DNA of 64,000 nucleotides from JAAXHF01 sp965242605 (lineage in GTDB: Bacteria > Desulfobacterota > Binatia > Bin18): positions 1,736,001 through 1,800,000 of the forward strand of contig CBDESS010000001.1 of assembly GCA_965242605.1 (NCBI GenBank), in the 5' to 3' direction. The position numbers were made by a program, and so were the translations under genes. How positions within the stretch are numbered: position 1 is the stretch's first letter; every line of letters starts with the position of its first letter. Positions 18,364 to 28,320 of this stretch are shown piece by piece. The notes below the pieces were generated by a model, which worked only from the letters and a program-made list of their open reading frames with translations, was not told the DNA's origin and did not search any database.

Positions 18364-18795
18364 TCATCCGGCCTGGCCTCTGCCGCTGACCTTGTGCAGT
18401 GAGCCATCGGCCAGCCTGAAGTATACGGCTACGGCTTCGCCCTCACCGGGCAGCGGCAGACTCAACTCATCGGGGTTGGCCTCGTAGTACACCCGCTCGG
18501 CCTCCTGGCACAGGGCGAGAAAGGTGGCGAGGGCGGCCTCATACTCACGCTCGCTCACCGCCAGGCTTCGGAGCCGGAACTGCTCGTCATCCTGGCGGTG
18601 TATCTGTTGCCAGAGCTCGGGCTGGTGGTCTATCAGCCAGGCATCGATGTCTGCAAAGTCGTCCGCAAAGTCCGGGCCGAGGCGGCGGGTGTGGTCTACA
18701 TAGGTCTGCTGCAAGGCCCGCGGGTTGGGCCGGGCTGGCCGGGGCCGGGCTGGGGCCGAGCGTCTCCGACGCCTGGTCGCAGTATTGGTCTTCAT
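18364..18795 (-). CDS. Hypothetical protein
   Basis: A 143-residue protein with an arginine-rich start (TRRRRRSAPARPRPARP), then a helical acidic domain (DFADDFADIDAWLIDHQPEL, SEREYEAALATFLALCQEAE) and a short C-terminal strand pair (VAVYFRLADGSLHKVSGRG). Composition is protein-like and the frame is full length. No family recognised. It stands alone between the PQQ dehydrogenase (convergent) and the beta-helix gene. Confidence 0.55.
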   Translation of the reverse strand: MKTNTATRRRRRSAPARPRPARPNPRALQQTYVDHTRRLGPDFADDFADIDAWLIDHQPELWQQIHRQDDEQFRLRSLAVSEREYEAALATFLALCQEAERVYYEANPDELSLPLPGEGEAVAVYFRLADGSLHKVSGRGQAG

Positions 18796-18878
18796 ACTGC
18801 TATTCTATAAGCGAAAAAAAGGCGAAAGCAAGGAGGAGAGGAGGCCCACGGGGAAGGGTCTGGTGGGGCAAGCCGGCC

Positions 18879-21800
18879 TCAGGGGCTGGTTGGCGGCGGG
18901 GCGAGACTGAAGTTCTGGTTGGCCTCCTGCCAGACGAGCCGGACCTGGCCGCCGGGGGCGGGGAAGTCGGCTATGGAGGTTTCGCCGGCAGCGTCCCGCA
19001 CGAACTCTTCGCCGAGGGTGGTGACGGTGAAGGTGGCGGTGGCGACCGCGTCGCCGTTGACGAGCAGCCGGGCGGTATGGGTGCCGTCGCCGAGGAGGTT
19101 CCAGTTGAACAACAGGCCGAAGCCGTTGTCGCTGTCGTCGCAGACTGACCGCGTGTCGTTCCGGCTGGTGCCATAGGCCGGTTCAAGCAGGATGGTCCCG
19201 TTGACCTCAATCTCGACCCGCTCGGCCTCGCACACCCAGCCCGACACCAGGCCGATGCCGCTCTGGTAGGACCCGTTCGCCGGCACCTCCAGGATGGCTC
19301 GCGTCCCGGACGGCGGGTCGGCTGGCGTGAGCTGGCCCTCGAGCGGGGCCAGTGTAAAGTTCTGGCTGGCCTCCTGCCACACCAGCCGGACCTGTTCGCC
19401 AGGGGTGGGGAAGTCGGCTATGGAGGTTTCGCCGGCAGCGTCCCGCACGAACTCTTCGCCGAGGGTGGTGACGGTGAAGGTGGCGGTGTGCACCTCTTCG
19501 CCGTTGACGAGCAGCCGGGCGGTATGGGTGCCGTTGCCGAGGAGGTTCCAGTTGAACAACAGGCCGAAGCCGTTGTCGCTGTCGTCGCAGACCGACCGTG
19601 TGTCGTTCCGGCTGGTGCCATAGGCCGCTTCGAGCAGGATGGTCCCGTTGACCTCAATCTCGACCCGCTCGGCCTCGCACACCCAGCCCGACACCAGGCC
19701 GATGCCGCTCTGGTAGGACTGTGGCCGGGGGTTTTCGAGCCGGCCGATGAGCAGGGATACTTCCAGGGTGTAAGGCCCGACCTGATGGTGGGTGCCTTCA
19801 ACAGCCAGCAGATAGTCGCCTGGGGTGATGGGGATGCTGATCTGAAAGTTCGGCCGGTCGCCCCGGCCTCGGTCGGTAGTCAGGACGCCATCGGCCCCGG
19901 AGACAAGCCTTCGGACATCAGCCGGCCCAAAGTGCGAGGAGGCCGGGTCGGTGGCCAGGCCGGCCCCGGCCTCGAAGAGTGTGCCCTGGGTGTAGAGGCG
20001 GCCGGTGGTTCTGAGGAGCAGCCGGCCGGCAACTGGCACGCGCAGACGGAAGTAGTCTACATCCCGGACCGAATGGATGAAGTCGGCTATGGTGGTGATC
20101 TGGCCGAACGCGGACAGGGCCACCTCGGTCGCGTCTTGCGGGCTGTCGCCGTGGCTGTCGCCAAGGCCGCCGCCGCCCCCGGATGTGGCCTGTCTTATCA
20201 TCAGCTGGGCCGTGTTGCCGGATGTGCCGTCTTCCACCACTGCGAGGGCGGGGTCAAATCTCTGGGGGGTCAGCGAGCCGGTCAACTGGTTGCCCGTGCC
20301 GCTGTTGGCCGGAAAGAGGGCAGTCAGTGGCCCGGTCAAGTCGCCGCGCGGGTTGGTGGTAATGTCGGACGGAAAGAGACTGGCGGGTGTCGTGGTGGCC
20401 ACGCCCCCCTGGCCCACAATGTCGTAGCGGTTGGCCTGCGTGCCGCCAAAGATGTTGCCCTGGCCCCTGACCGTCACCCGGTTCGTATTCGCCGGTCCGG
20501 TGCCGCCGGCCAGCAGGCGCAGCCCCGCGCCGGCCGTCTGGCCGCTGATCTGGTTGCCGGTCAGGGTGGCGGTGACGGTGTTGCCAGTGACCACCGGCCG
20601 GCCCGGCGGGGGAGTATCCGGCGAGCTCAGGTCCGGCCAGTGTTGTCGGAGGACGCGGCCGCCGATAATGATAATTCCGTCCCGACCATTGTTGCTGACC
20701 CGATTCCGGCTCAGGGTGGCGGTGACGGTGTTGGCGTCGGCCAGATAGGACCCGCCGATCACCGCAATCCCCGTGTCCCAGTTGTTTGACACCACGTTAT
20801 CCTCAATTGTTACCGTCAGGCGGTTGTTCGAGCTGGCGCGGACGGAGGGCGGCGGCGTTGTTCGTGCGCAGGCGGCTCTGTCGTTGTGACCGTGCTCCCC
20901 GCCGTAGACCACAATACCGTGCGCGGGCCGGGTGTCTACGGGGATATTGTAGGCGATGAGATTTCGATTGGGGGGGGAAGGGGGAGGAGGAATGAGGCCG
21001 CCGTTGCCCGACACGGTATTGCGGGCGATCGTGGCGGTCATCTCGCTGTTGAGTGCCCCGCAAATCCCCGCGGCCAGGTAAATCCCGACATTGTAGCGGT
21101 AGTCCTCAATCCGGTTGTCCAGGATGGAGAGGTCGGTGATCCGATAGTTGGCCCCGAACCGGGACCAGGCCCAGATTCTGGCCCCGCGAGAGAGTTCCTG
21201 GGCAGGGACAATCCCATCATTACTGAGGAGGAGATGATTGCCCCGGATCGTGGTGTTGGTAATGGCTTCGTCCGTGAATGCCCTGTGATCCCCACCCACC
21301 AGACCGCCGTTGTTCGTAAGCTGGATGCCGGTAGTTCCCCCCCTGATGATATTGCGTTTGGTAGCCAGGGCAGAGGGCGGGTCGGTCAGGGATGCGCCGA
21401 TGGTGGTCCCGTCAATGAAGGAGCGGGCGCGGAAGGTTGTCAGGTGGACCGCACCAGAATTATTGTTGTCGTCATTGAAGAGAAAGGTATTGCCGGTGAT
21501 GGTGGTGTTGCGTATGCCCCCGGGGCCCCGCGCGACCTGACTTGAGCCGGCCTGAAGCCGAATGCCTACGCCACCCGGATCATAGGTCCTGTTGTCAAAT
21601 ATCGTATTGGTGATGGTGTTGCCGGTGACGCTGCTGATTGCTCCCGGCGTGCTCGTGGCACCGATGTAGTGGGCGACGTATACGCCGGCGAGATAAAAAT
21701 GCCTGAGGACGAGGTTGGTGATGGTGTTGTTATCCGACAGGAGCATAAAGAGAAAAGCTGCCGGCCAATCGAAGGGACCACCTTGTTGTTGTCGTGTGAG

Positions 21801-22285
21801 TGCGCTCTGGACGATGACGTCGGGCGTTCCGTCGCCGTTCGTGTCGCCGTCGATCGTGGTATTGCCCTCGCACATCCGCGGTAGAAAAAAGGCGGTGGCG
21901 GAGAGTGTAATCGTCCGGGCGGTTGTGGTTGCGGTCGGCGCAAAGGCGACGGGGTCAAAGCGGATCGTATCGGGCTCGTCATTGTTGTCGGCCCGAATCA
22001 GGGCTTCGCGCAAGGTCAGGGGGGTGGTAGACGCGGCCTGGACCGCCTGTTTGGTCGCTCCGGTCGCGGTCCGACAGCCATCGGAGTCCGTCAGGACCGT
22101 CGCATATGCTCTACTGGTCGTATCGGCGTTGCTGGTGACGGTGAGGGTCTCGGCCAGGCCGGCCGTGGGACACAGGATCAGGAGCAGGATGAGGGCGACG
22201 CAGAGAGTTCCCCCCCCCCCCCCCCCCCCCCCCCCCCGTAGTTTTGCCGGGGCACGGGCTGAATCGCGATCGCGGCGGTTGGCAT
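18879..22285 (-). CDS. Secreted CSLREA/beta-helix protein 1, poly-G phase-variable start (apparently OFF)
   Basis: A large exported protein. A signal helix (VALILLLILCPTAGLAE) is followed by a CSLREA-like element (TPLTLREALIRADNNDEP) and about 550 residues of right-handed beta-helix rich in NTITN and NRVT turns. Next is a PPC-like domain (DVDYFRLRVPVAGRLLLRT), then two copies of an approximately 135-residue C-terminal module (QSGIGLVSGWVCEAERVEIE). The ATG at 22285 (MPTAAIAIQPVP) is homologous to the start of beta-helix paralogue 2, but 28 G separate it from the signal helix and put it out of frame: it meets a TGA about ten codons after the tract. A tract of 26 or 29 G would restore the frame. 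The only in-frame ATG (22424) lies inside the neighbouring gene. Likely a surface or secreted adhesin-like protein. Confidence 0.7.
22210..22237 (-). repeat. G28 homopolymer tract at 5' end of beta-helix gene 1
   Basis: Twenty-eight consecutive C on the plus strand, poly-G in the gene's sense, between the ATG at 22285 and the signal-peptide codons. Tracts this long are highly slippable and are classical translational phase-variation switches. Length in an assembly may be inexact. Confidence 0.85.
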
Positions 22286-22363
22286 GACATTTCTCCGGCT
22301 CCCTGGCAATGTGGCTTTCCAGCCTGGAACATAGAGTACGGGCTTGGGCGTGGCAAGCCGGCC

Positions 22364-25300
22364 TTACTGGTCGGGTGGCGGGGGCAGTGGGGCGAGCATA
22401 AAGTTCTGGTTGGCCTCCTGCCACAGGAGCCGGACCTGTTCGCGGTGAGTGGGGAAGTTGGCCAGGAAGGTTTCGCCGGCGACCCCCCGCACGAACTCTT
22501 CGCCGAGGGTGGTGACGGTGAAGGTGGTGGTGTGCAACTCTTCGCCATCGACGAGCAGCCGGGCGGTATGGATGCCGTCGCTGAGGAGGTTCCAGTTGAG
22601 CAACAGGCCGAAGCCGTTGTCGCTGTCGCCGCAGATCCCAAGCGTGTCGTTCCGGCTGGTGCCATAGGCCGGTTCGAGCAGGATGGTCCCGTTGACCTGA
22701 ATCTCGACCCGCTCGGCTTCACACACCCAGCCCGACACCAGGCCGATGCCGCTCTGGTAGGACCGGGTCGCCGGTACCTCCAGGATGCCTCGCATCCCGG
22801 ACGGCGCGTCGGCTGGCGTGAGTTGGTCCACGAGTGGAGCGAGCATAAAGTTCTGGTTGGCCTCCTGCCACAGGAGCCGGACCTGGCCGTCAGGGGCGGG
22901 GAAGTCGTCCAAGAGGACTCCGGCATCGGCGTCCCGCACGAACTCTTCGCCGAGGGTGGTGACGGTGAAGGTGGTGGTGTGCAACTCTTCGTCATTGACC
23001 AGCAGCCGGGCGGTATGGATGCCGTCGCCGAGAAGGTTCCAGTTGAGCAACAGGCCGAAGCCGTTGTCGCTGTCGTCGCAGACCGACTGCGTGTCGTTCC
23101 GGCTGGTACCATAGGCCGGTTCGAGCAGGATGGTCCCGTTGACCTCAATCTCGATCCGCTCGGCCTCGCATACCCAGCCCGACACCAGGCCGATGCCGCT
23201 CTGGTAGGATTGTGGCCGGGGGTTTTCGATCAGGCCCCGGAGCGGCAGTTCTTCCTCCTCTTCCTCCGGGATGTCAGCGGGGTCGGGCTGGAAGTACGCG
23301 GTGCCGCCGCCGCGAGGGCGGTGTATCCGTTGGGGCGGGGATGGGTTGGGGTCGTCGGGGGCGGGAGGGTTGATTTCCTCTTCATCTGTGTCTTGCCCCA
23401 CCACCGGGTTCGGGTTGGCAGGGCGGGGGGGGGGGCAGGGGTTATCTCGCAAGAAGACCTCCTCCGGTTGCTGTGGGTTGTCGTCCTCTTCCGGTTGCTG
23501 TGGGCTGTCGTCCTCTTCCGGTTGCTGTGGGCTGCCGCCCTCTCCTGCCCCGGGCTGTGTTATCATCAGCGAGCCCGTGTTGCCGGATGTGCCATCTCCC
23601 ACCACCACGCGGTCAGGGTCAAGGCTCTGGGGGGCCAGCGAGCCGGACAACTGGTTGCCCGTGCCTCTATTGGCCGGAAAGAGACTGACGTCCGTACTGC
23701 TGGCTACGCCGCGCGGGTTGGTGATAATGTTGGCCGGAAAGAGATTGGCGGCGGTGCTGGTGGCCATGCTCCCCTGGCCCACAATGTCGTAGCGGTTGAC
23801 CTGACAGCCAAAAAGGGTGCGCTGGCCGTTGACCGTCACCCGGTTATTGTTCGCCGGCCCGCAGCCGCCAGCCCACAGCCGCAGCCCCGCGCCGGCCGTG
23901 TGGCCCCTGATCTCGTTGTCGGTCAGGGTGGCGGCTACCGCGTTGCCGGTGACCACCGGCTGGCCCGGCGGGAAAGTATGCAGCGAGCTCGTCCTCGGCC
24001 ACCGGTCCCGGAGGACGCGGCCGCCGATGATGGCAATCCCGTCCCGACCGTTGCCGATGATCCGATTCCGGCTCGAGGTGGCCACGACGGTGTTGGCGTC
24101 GGCCAGATAGGACCCGCCGATGATGGCAATCCCGGTGTCCCAGTTGTCCGACACCACATTGTCCTCAAGCGTCACACTCAGGCGGTTGTTTGAGGTGGAA
24201 CGCACGGGGAGTGTCGTTATACAGGGGGATTGTGCGTGGGAGCCGTGGTTCCCACCGTAGAGCACGATAGCGGGCGCGGGCCGGGTGTCTACGGGGACAG
24301 GGTAGGTGCCGCCCTCGTGGCGGTGGGGAGGGCCGGGGGGGGAGGGAATGAGGCCGCCGTTGCCCGACACGGTATTGCGGGCGATCGTGGCGGTCATCTC
24401 GCTGTTGCTCGCCCCACAACTCCCCGCGGCCAGGTAAATCCCGCTATTGTACCGGTAGCTCTCAATCCGGTTGTCCAGGATGTGCAGGTCGGTGATCCGA
24501 TGGCGGGGGCCAAACGGAGACCAGGCCCGAATTCTGGCCCCAAGAGCGCGTTCCTTGACAGGGCTCACCCCATCATTCCCGGGGAGGAAATGATTGCCCC
24601 GGATCGTGGTGTTGGTGATAGCGTTCTCCGTGATGGGGTTGCCCGTGATGGTGTATACGAGGCGATATTGCCAAAAACGCAAGTCATCGTAGTTGGTCCG
24701 AAGCTGGATGCCGGCACTTCCCCCCCTGATGATATTGCGTTTGGTGGCCAGGGCGGAGGGCGGGTCGGTCAGGGACGCGCCGATGGTGGTCCCGTCAATG
24801 AAGGAGCCGGAGCGGAAGGTTGCCAGGTGGACCGCACCAGAATCAAGGTTGTCGTTATTGAAGAGAAAGGTATTGCCGGTGATGGTGGTGTTGCGTATGC
24901 CCCCGGCCCCCGGGGCCGGAGCTGAGCCGGCCTGACGCCAGTTCTGAAGGGGAGTTGGAGGCCACCCGGGGGTCCCCGGGGCCTGAGCTGAGCCGGCCTG
25001 AAGCCAGATGCCTACGCCACTCTTAGTATAGGTGTTGTCAAATGTCGTATTGGTGATGGTGGTGCCGGTGACCGGCGTACTCGTGGCTGCTGAAAAGATG
25101 TATACGCCGGCGATAGAAAAATTACTGAGCGTGAGGTTCCTGATGGTGGTGTTATTCGCCTGGGTGAACAAGATGCTATACGCCGGGGCGCGTCGACCTG
25201 GTCTGCTGCGTATGACGACGTCGGGCGTTCCGTCGCCGTTCACGTCGCCGTCGATCGTGGTGCCGTCCTCGCATATCCGCGGCCACCAATTGACGCGGTC

Positions 25301-25633
25301 GTCCAGTGTGATCGTCCGGGTGGATGTGGCCGCGGTCGGCACAAAGACGGCGGGGTCAAAGCGGATTGTATCGGGCTCGTCATTGTTGTTGGCCCGAATT
25401 ATGGCTCTGCGCAGGCTCACAGGGCGGTGGGGGTGGTCAACAGCTTCGTTATTGATCCTCTGCTTGAGTTCCCCGGTCGCGGTCCTGCAGTAATTATTGC
25501 CCCAGTAGACCCTCTGGTATGGTTCACCGAGATCCCTCGTATCGTACGTGGTGTTGACGACGATAGTCGCGGCCAAGCCGGCCTTGGGACACAGGATCAG
25601 GAGCAGGATGAGGGCGGTGCGGAGATTTCTCAT
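22364..25633 (-). CDS. Secreted CSLREA/beta-helix protein 2
   Basis: A paralogue of beta-helix protein 1, about 1089 residues from the signal peptide MRNLRTALILLLILCPKAGL. It has a CSLREA-like element (PVSLRRAIIRANNNDEPD), a long beta-helix, a low-complexity linker with repeated SPQQPEEDD and a proline-rich segment (NPCPPPRPANPNP). It ends in two QSGIGLVSGWVCEAE modules. The PPC-like domain of protein 1 is replaced by the linker. Two starts are possible: ATG at 25633 immediately after a G16 tract, or ATG at 25675 (MPTTICKTA), which reads in frame through the tract as five glycines. So this copy is ON by either route. A C11 run in the linker (23425-23435) could also slip and remove the C-terminal modules. 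Confidence 0.82.
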   Translation of the reverse strand: MRNLRTALILLLILCPKAGLAATIVVNTTYDTRDLGEPYQRVYWGNNYCRTATGELKQRINNEAVDHPHRPVSLRRAIIRANNNDEPDTIRFDPAVFVPTAATSTRTITLDDRVNWWPRICEDGTTIDGDVNGDGTPDVVIRSRPGRRAPAYSILFTQANNTTIRNLTLSNFSIAGVYIFSAATSTPVTGTTITNTTFDNTYTKSGVGIWLQAGSAQAPGTPGWPPTPLQNWRQAGSAPAPGAGGIRNTTITGNTFLFNNDNLDSGAVHLATFRSGSFIDGTTIGASLTDPPSALATKRNIIRGGSAGIQLRTNYDDLRFWQYRLVYTITGNPITENAITNTTIRGNHFLPGNDGVSPVKERALGARIRAWSPFGPRHRITDLHILDNRIESYRYNSGIYLAAGSCGASNSEMTATIARNTVSGNGGLIPSPPGPPHRHEGGTYPVPVDTRPAPAIVLYGGNHGSHAQSPCITTLPVRSTSNNRLSVTLEDNVVSDNWDTGIAIIGGSYLADANTVVATSSRNRIIGNGRDGIAIIGGRVLRDRWPRTSSLHTFPPGQPVVTGNAVAATLTDNEIRGHTAGAGLRLWAGGCGPANNNRVTVNGQRTLFGCQVNRYDIVGQGSMATSTAANLFPANIITNPRGVASSTDVSLFPANRGTGNQLSGSLAPQSLDPDRVVVGDGTSGNTGSLMITQPGAGEGGSPQQPEEDDSPQQPEEDDNPQQPEEVFLRDNPCPPPRPANPNPVVGQDTDEEEINPPAPDDPNPSPPQRIHRPRGGGTAYFQPDPADIPEEEEEELPLRGLIENPRPQSYQSGIGLVSGWVCEAERIEIEVNGTILLEPAYGTSRNDTQSVCDDSDNGFGLLLNWNLLGDGIHTARLLVNDEELHTTTFTVTTLGEEFVRDADAGVLLDDFPAPDGQVRLLWQEANQNFMLAPLVDQLTPADAPSGMRGILEVPATRSYQSGIGLVSGWVCEAERVEIQVNGTILLEPAYGTSRNDTLGICGDSDNGFGLLLNWNLLSDGIHTARLLVDGEELHTTTFTVTTLGEEFVRGVAGETFLANFPTHREQVRLLWQEANQNFMLAPLPPPPDQ

Positions 25634-25649
25634 CCCCCCCCCCCCCCCC
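25634..25649 (-). repeat. G16 homopolymer tract abutting the start of beta-helix gene 2
   Basis: Sixteen C on the plus strand directly 5' of the ATG at 25633 in the gene's sense. It may alter reading frame from the ATG at 25675, or ribosome access to the ATG at 25633. Its placement matches the G28 tract of paralogue 1, so the element is conserved between copies. Confidence 0.85.
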
Positions 25650-25848
25650 GCAGTTTTGCAGATAGTCGTTGGCATCGCATTTTTTAGCTGTATTCTTCCC
25701 AGCGAGTATAACGCCTCCCAGAATGAGGGCGGTTTGTCAAGACGCCGGCTTGGGCGTGGCCGGCCGGCAAATCTGCTTATCCCCTATTCATACTCCCTCT
25801 GACATGGTAGCCTGAAATGCTCCCGCCCGCTCAACTGAAAGTCGCCCC

Positions 25849-27207
25849 TTGGACGCCGCTTCTTCTCCGCAAGACATCCCTGCCGGGTGTGTCTCTCCTC
25901 GACGTCGCATCCTCAGCCTGGCCTTGCCCATCATGGGCGGCATGGTGTCCCAGAACATCATGAACCTGGTCGATACGGCTATGGTCGGCTCCCTGGGCGA
26001 CGATGCGCTGGCCGCGGTCGGCCTGGCCGGATTTACGACCTTTACCTGTGGCGCGTTTATTCTGGGTCTCTCAACCGGCGTCCAGGCCACCTCGGCGCGC
26101 TGGCTGGGGGCGGGGCGAACCGGCGAGATTGCTGTGCCTCTGAACGGCGGGCTGCTGCTCGTCCTGGTGTTGGGGATACCGCTGTCGGTCTGGCTCATCT
26201 GTGTTGCCCCCGGTGTTTTTCCGCTCCTCAGCCAGGATGCCGCGGTGGCCAGCCAGGGAACGCTCTACCTCCAGGCCCGGCTGGTCGGCCTGACGGCGAT
26301 GGGAACAAATTTTGTGTTTCGTGGCTACTGGAACGCGGTCAACCTGTCGGCGGTCTATATGCGGACGATCATCCTCATGAACGTGACCAATATCTTTCTG
26401 AACTGGGTGTTGATATTCGGCAACCTGGGCGCGCCGGCCCTGGGCGTGTTCGGGGCCGGGATTGGGACGACGGCGGCGCTGTCGATCGGCTCGCTGGCCT
26501 ATGTGCTGACCGCCTGCCGGCGCGCCCGGGAGGGCGGCTTTCTGGTCCGTTGGCCGGACCGGGCGATCCTGTGGACGCTGCTGCGGCTGTCAACCCCGGC
26601 CGGCGTCCAGCATGTGTTCTTTGCCCTGGGCATGACGCTGTTCTTCTGGATTCTGGGCACGATCGGCACGGCTGAACTGGCGGCCGGCCATGTGCTGTCG
26701 AATTTCCTGCTGCTGTGGATGTTGCTCACCAACGGCTTTGGGCTGGCCGCGGCCTCGCTGGTCGGCCAGGCCTTAGGGGCCGACGCGGTGGACGAGGCGC
26801 GGGCCTGGGCCTGGCGGGTCGTCCGTCTGGCGATGGTGTGTGTGGGGCTGCTGGCACTCCCGGCCGCGCTGCTCCCGGATATGTTCCTGGGTCTCTTTTT
26901 GCGCGACCCGGCCACGCTCGGCCTGGCCCGTCTGCCGCTCCAGCTCACGGCCGCGGCCATGACCCCCGAAGTCATCGGCCTGGTACTGATGAGCGCCCAC
27001 TACGGGGCGGGCCACAGCCGGCGGGTCATGGTGATTTCCCTGGCCCTCCAGTGGTGTTGCTTTCTGCCCCTGGCGTTTGTGCTGAGTGCGGCCTGGGGCC
27101 TGGGGCTGCTGGCGATCTGGAATCTGAACATCGCCACCCGTCTGCTCCAGTCCGCGGTCTTTGTCTGGAGCTGGCAAACCGGCGGCTGGGCACGGGTCCG
27201 CATCTGA
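25849..27207 (+). CDS. MATE-family efflux transporter
   Basis: A 452-residue, twelve-helix membrane protein of the MATE/DinF type, with the characteristic first helix and motif (LPIMGGMVSQNIMNLVDTAM) and the mirrored second half (LSTPAGVQHVFFALGM). It exchanges cations for cationic drugs or metabolites at the inner membrane. The only start in frame before the first helix is TTG at 25849, without a clear Shine-Dalgarno, so the N-terminus is uncertain. Its last codons (GTCCGCATCTGA) lie inside a 41-bp direct repeat shared with the end of the facing LLM gene. Confidence 0.88.
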   Translation: MDAASSPQDIPAGCVSPRRRILSLALPIMGGMVSQNIMNLVDTAMVGSLGDDALAAVGLAGFTTFTCGAFILGLSTGVQATSARWLGAGRTGEIAVPLNGGLLLVLVLGIPLSVWLICVAPGVFPLLSQDAAVASQGTLYLQARLVGLTAMGTNFVFRGYWNAVNLSAVYMRTIILMNVTNIFLNWVLIFGNLGAPALGVFGAGIGTTAALSIGSLAYVLTACRRAREGGFLVRWPDRAILWTLLRLSTPAGVQHVFFALGMTLFFWILGTIGTAELAAGHVLSNFLLLWMLLTNGFGLAAASLVGQALGADAVDEARAWAWRVVRLAMVCVGLLALPAALLPDMFLGLFLRDPATLGLARLPLQLTAAAMTPEVIGLVLMSAHYGAGHSRRVMVISLALQWCCFLPLAFVLSAAWGLGLLAIWNLNIATRLLQSAVFVWSWQTGGWARVRI

Positions 27208-28304
27208 GCCGCCAGGCTGAGAAGGCCTCGAGCTTCTTCGTCGAGCCACAACACGCTTTCCCCGCGGGTCCGCATCTGAGCCGCCAGGCTGAGAAGGCCT
27301 CGAGCAGCTTGTTCCGATAGTGGTCGCGCTGCTCGGCCGTGGTGCCGGTGTTCGGCACGGCGACAATGACGGTGTCGAGCAAGCCTTCGCGCTCGTTGAC
27401 CTTGGCCCGCACCCGGTCAAGCGGTCCGACCGCGCAAAAGGCGTCCACCATCTCCCTGGGAATCAGTGAAATCGCGTCCAGGCGCTGCCGGCTGCGCTGG
27501 GTGGCGCGGACCTGGGCCACGGTTTCGGCAAAGCCGTGGGCGGCAAAAATATCGTCGTAGATCAGCGCCCGGATGCTGAACAGCATGGCCCCCGCCCCGA
27601 CCCGGTAGGCGGTCGCCAGGTCGTTGTCCACCACCGCAAAACACTGGCCGAGCACCTCAATGTCCGAGCGCTGGCGGCCGGCTGTGCGCAGGCCGGCCGC
27701 CAGGTGGGGCACGATAGTGTCAGCAACGTGCTGGGGCGAGAACATCGGGTTGCCGACGAGGCCGTCGGCGATCTCGCCGGTCAGGGCGGCCATGCGGGGT
27801 TTGACCGCGGCCAGGTAGATCGGTACCTGCGGGCGCGGCTGCGGGGTTGAGCGGCCAAAAAAACTGCGTGCCCGAATCTGGTAGAACCGGCCGTCGTATT
27901 CGATACTGCCGTCGCCCTGCCGGGCCGTGTCCATGACCAGCCGCACGACCTCAATATACTCCCGCATCTGACCGACCGGCTTGCCGGCGTCGTGGCCGGC
28001 ATACCAGTTGTTGTTGCGGTTTCGGATGGGCCACGCCCAGACCCAGGATAAACCGTCCGTGGCTGAAATAGTCCAGGTCCAGCGCCTCAAAGGCCAGCAT
28101 GACCGGGCTGTGGGTAAAGGCCAGGACGACCCCGGCCCCGAGTTTGATCCGCTCAACGGCTGGGGCCACCGCGGCCAGCGGGAGCAGCGCCGAGTTGGTC
28201 AGCTCTCCCTGCCAGACAGAGGCAAAGCCGGCCTGCTCAAGTTTGCGCGCCCAGTCGATCATGATGGCGGGGGTATCGTAGGGCAGAAACATGGCGTGTT
28301 GCAT
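27026..28304 (-). pseudogene. LLM-class oxidoreductase, frameshifted and lacking its own stop
   Basis: The start (MQHAMFLPYDTPAIMIDWAR, ATG at 28304 after ACAGGAGCGC) and first 93 residues are a normal LLM N-terminus ending GRFILGLGVAHP. The rest (NNNWYAGHDAGKPVGQMREY and onward) continues in another frame, with the shift at about 28015-28040 in a CAACAACAA stretch. The C-terminal frame runs through the duplicated LEAFSAWRL segment and then antisense into the MATE gene, stopping only at 27026. Family-like sequence ends near 27260. It may be a genuine pseudogene, a programmed shift or a sequencing error; the missing stop makes decay more likely. Last gene of the minus-strand operon. Confidence 0.75.
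27193..27305. repeat. 41-bp direct repeat, two copies 72 bp apart
   Basis: The segment beginning CGGGTCCGCATCTGAGCC and ending AAGGCCTCGAGC occurs at 27193-27233 and 27265-27305. It contains the MATE stop codon on the plus strand and codons for LEAFSAWRLRCGP on the minus strand. The offset is 24 codons, so the minus-strand frame is kept and that peptide is duplicated. Confidence 0.9.
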
Positions 28305-28320
28305 GGCGGCGCGCTCCTGT

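Noticed and set aside
22286..22424. In-frame N-terminal extension of beta-helix protein 1 to ATG 22424
   Set aside because: It would start inside the neighbouring gene and place about 60 non-conserved residues ahead of a signal peptide; an out-of-frame phase-variable start explains the data better.
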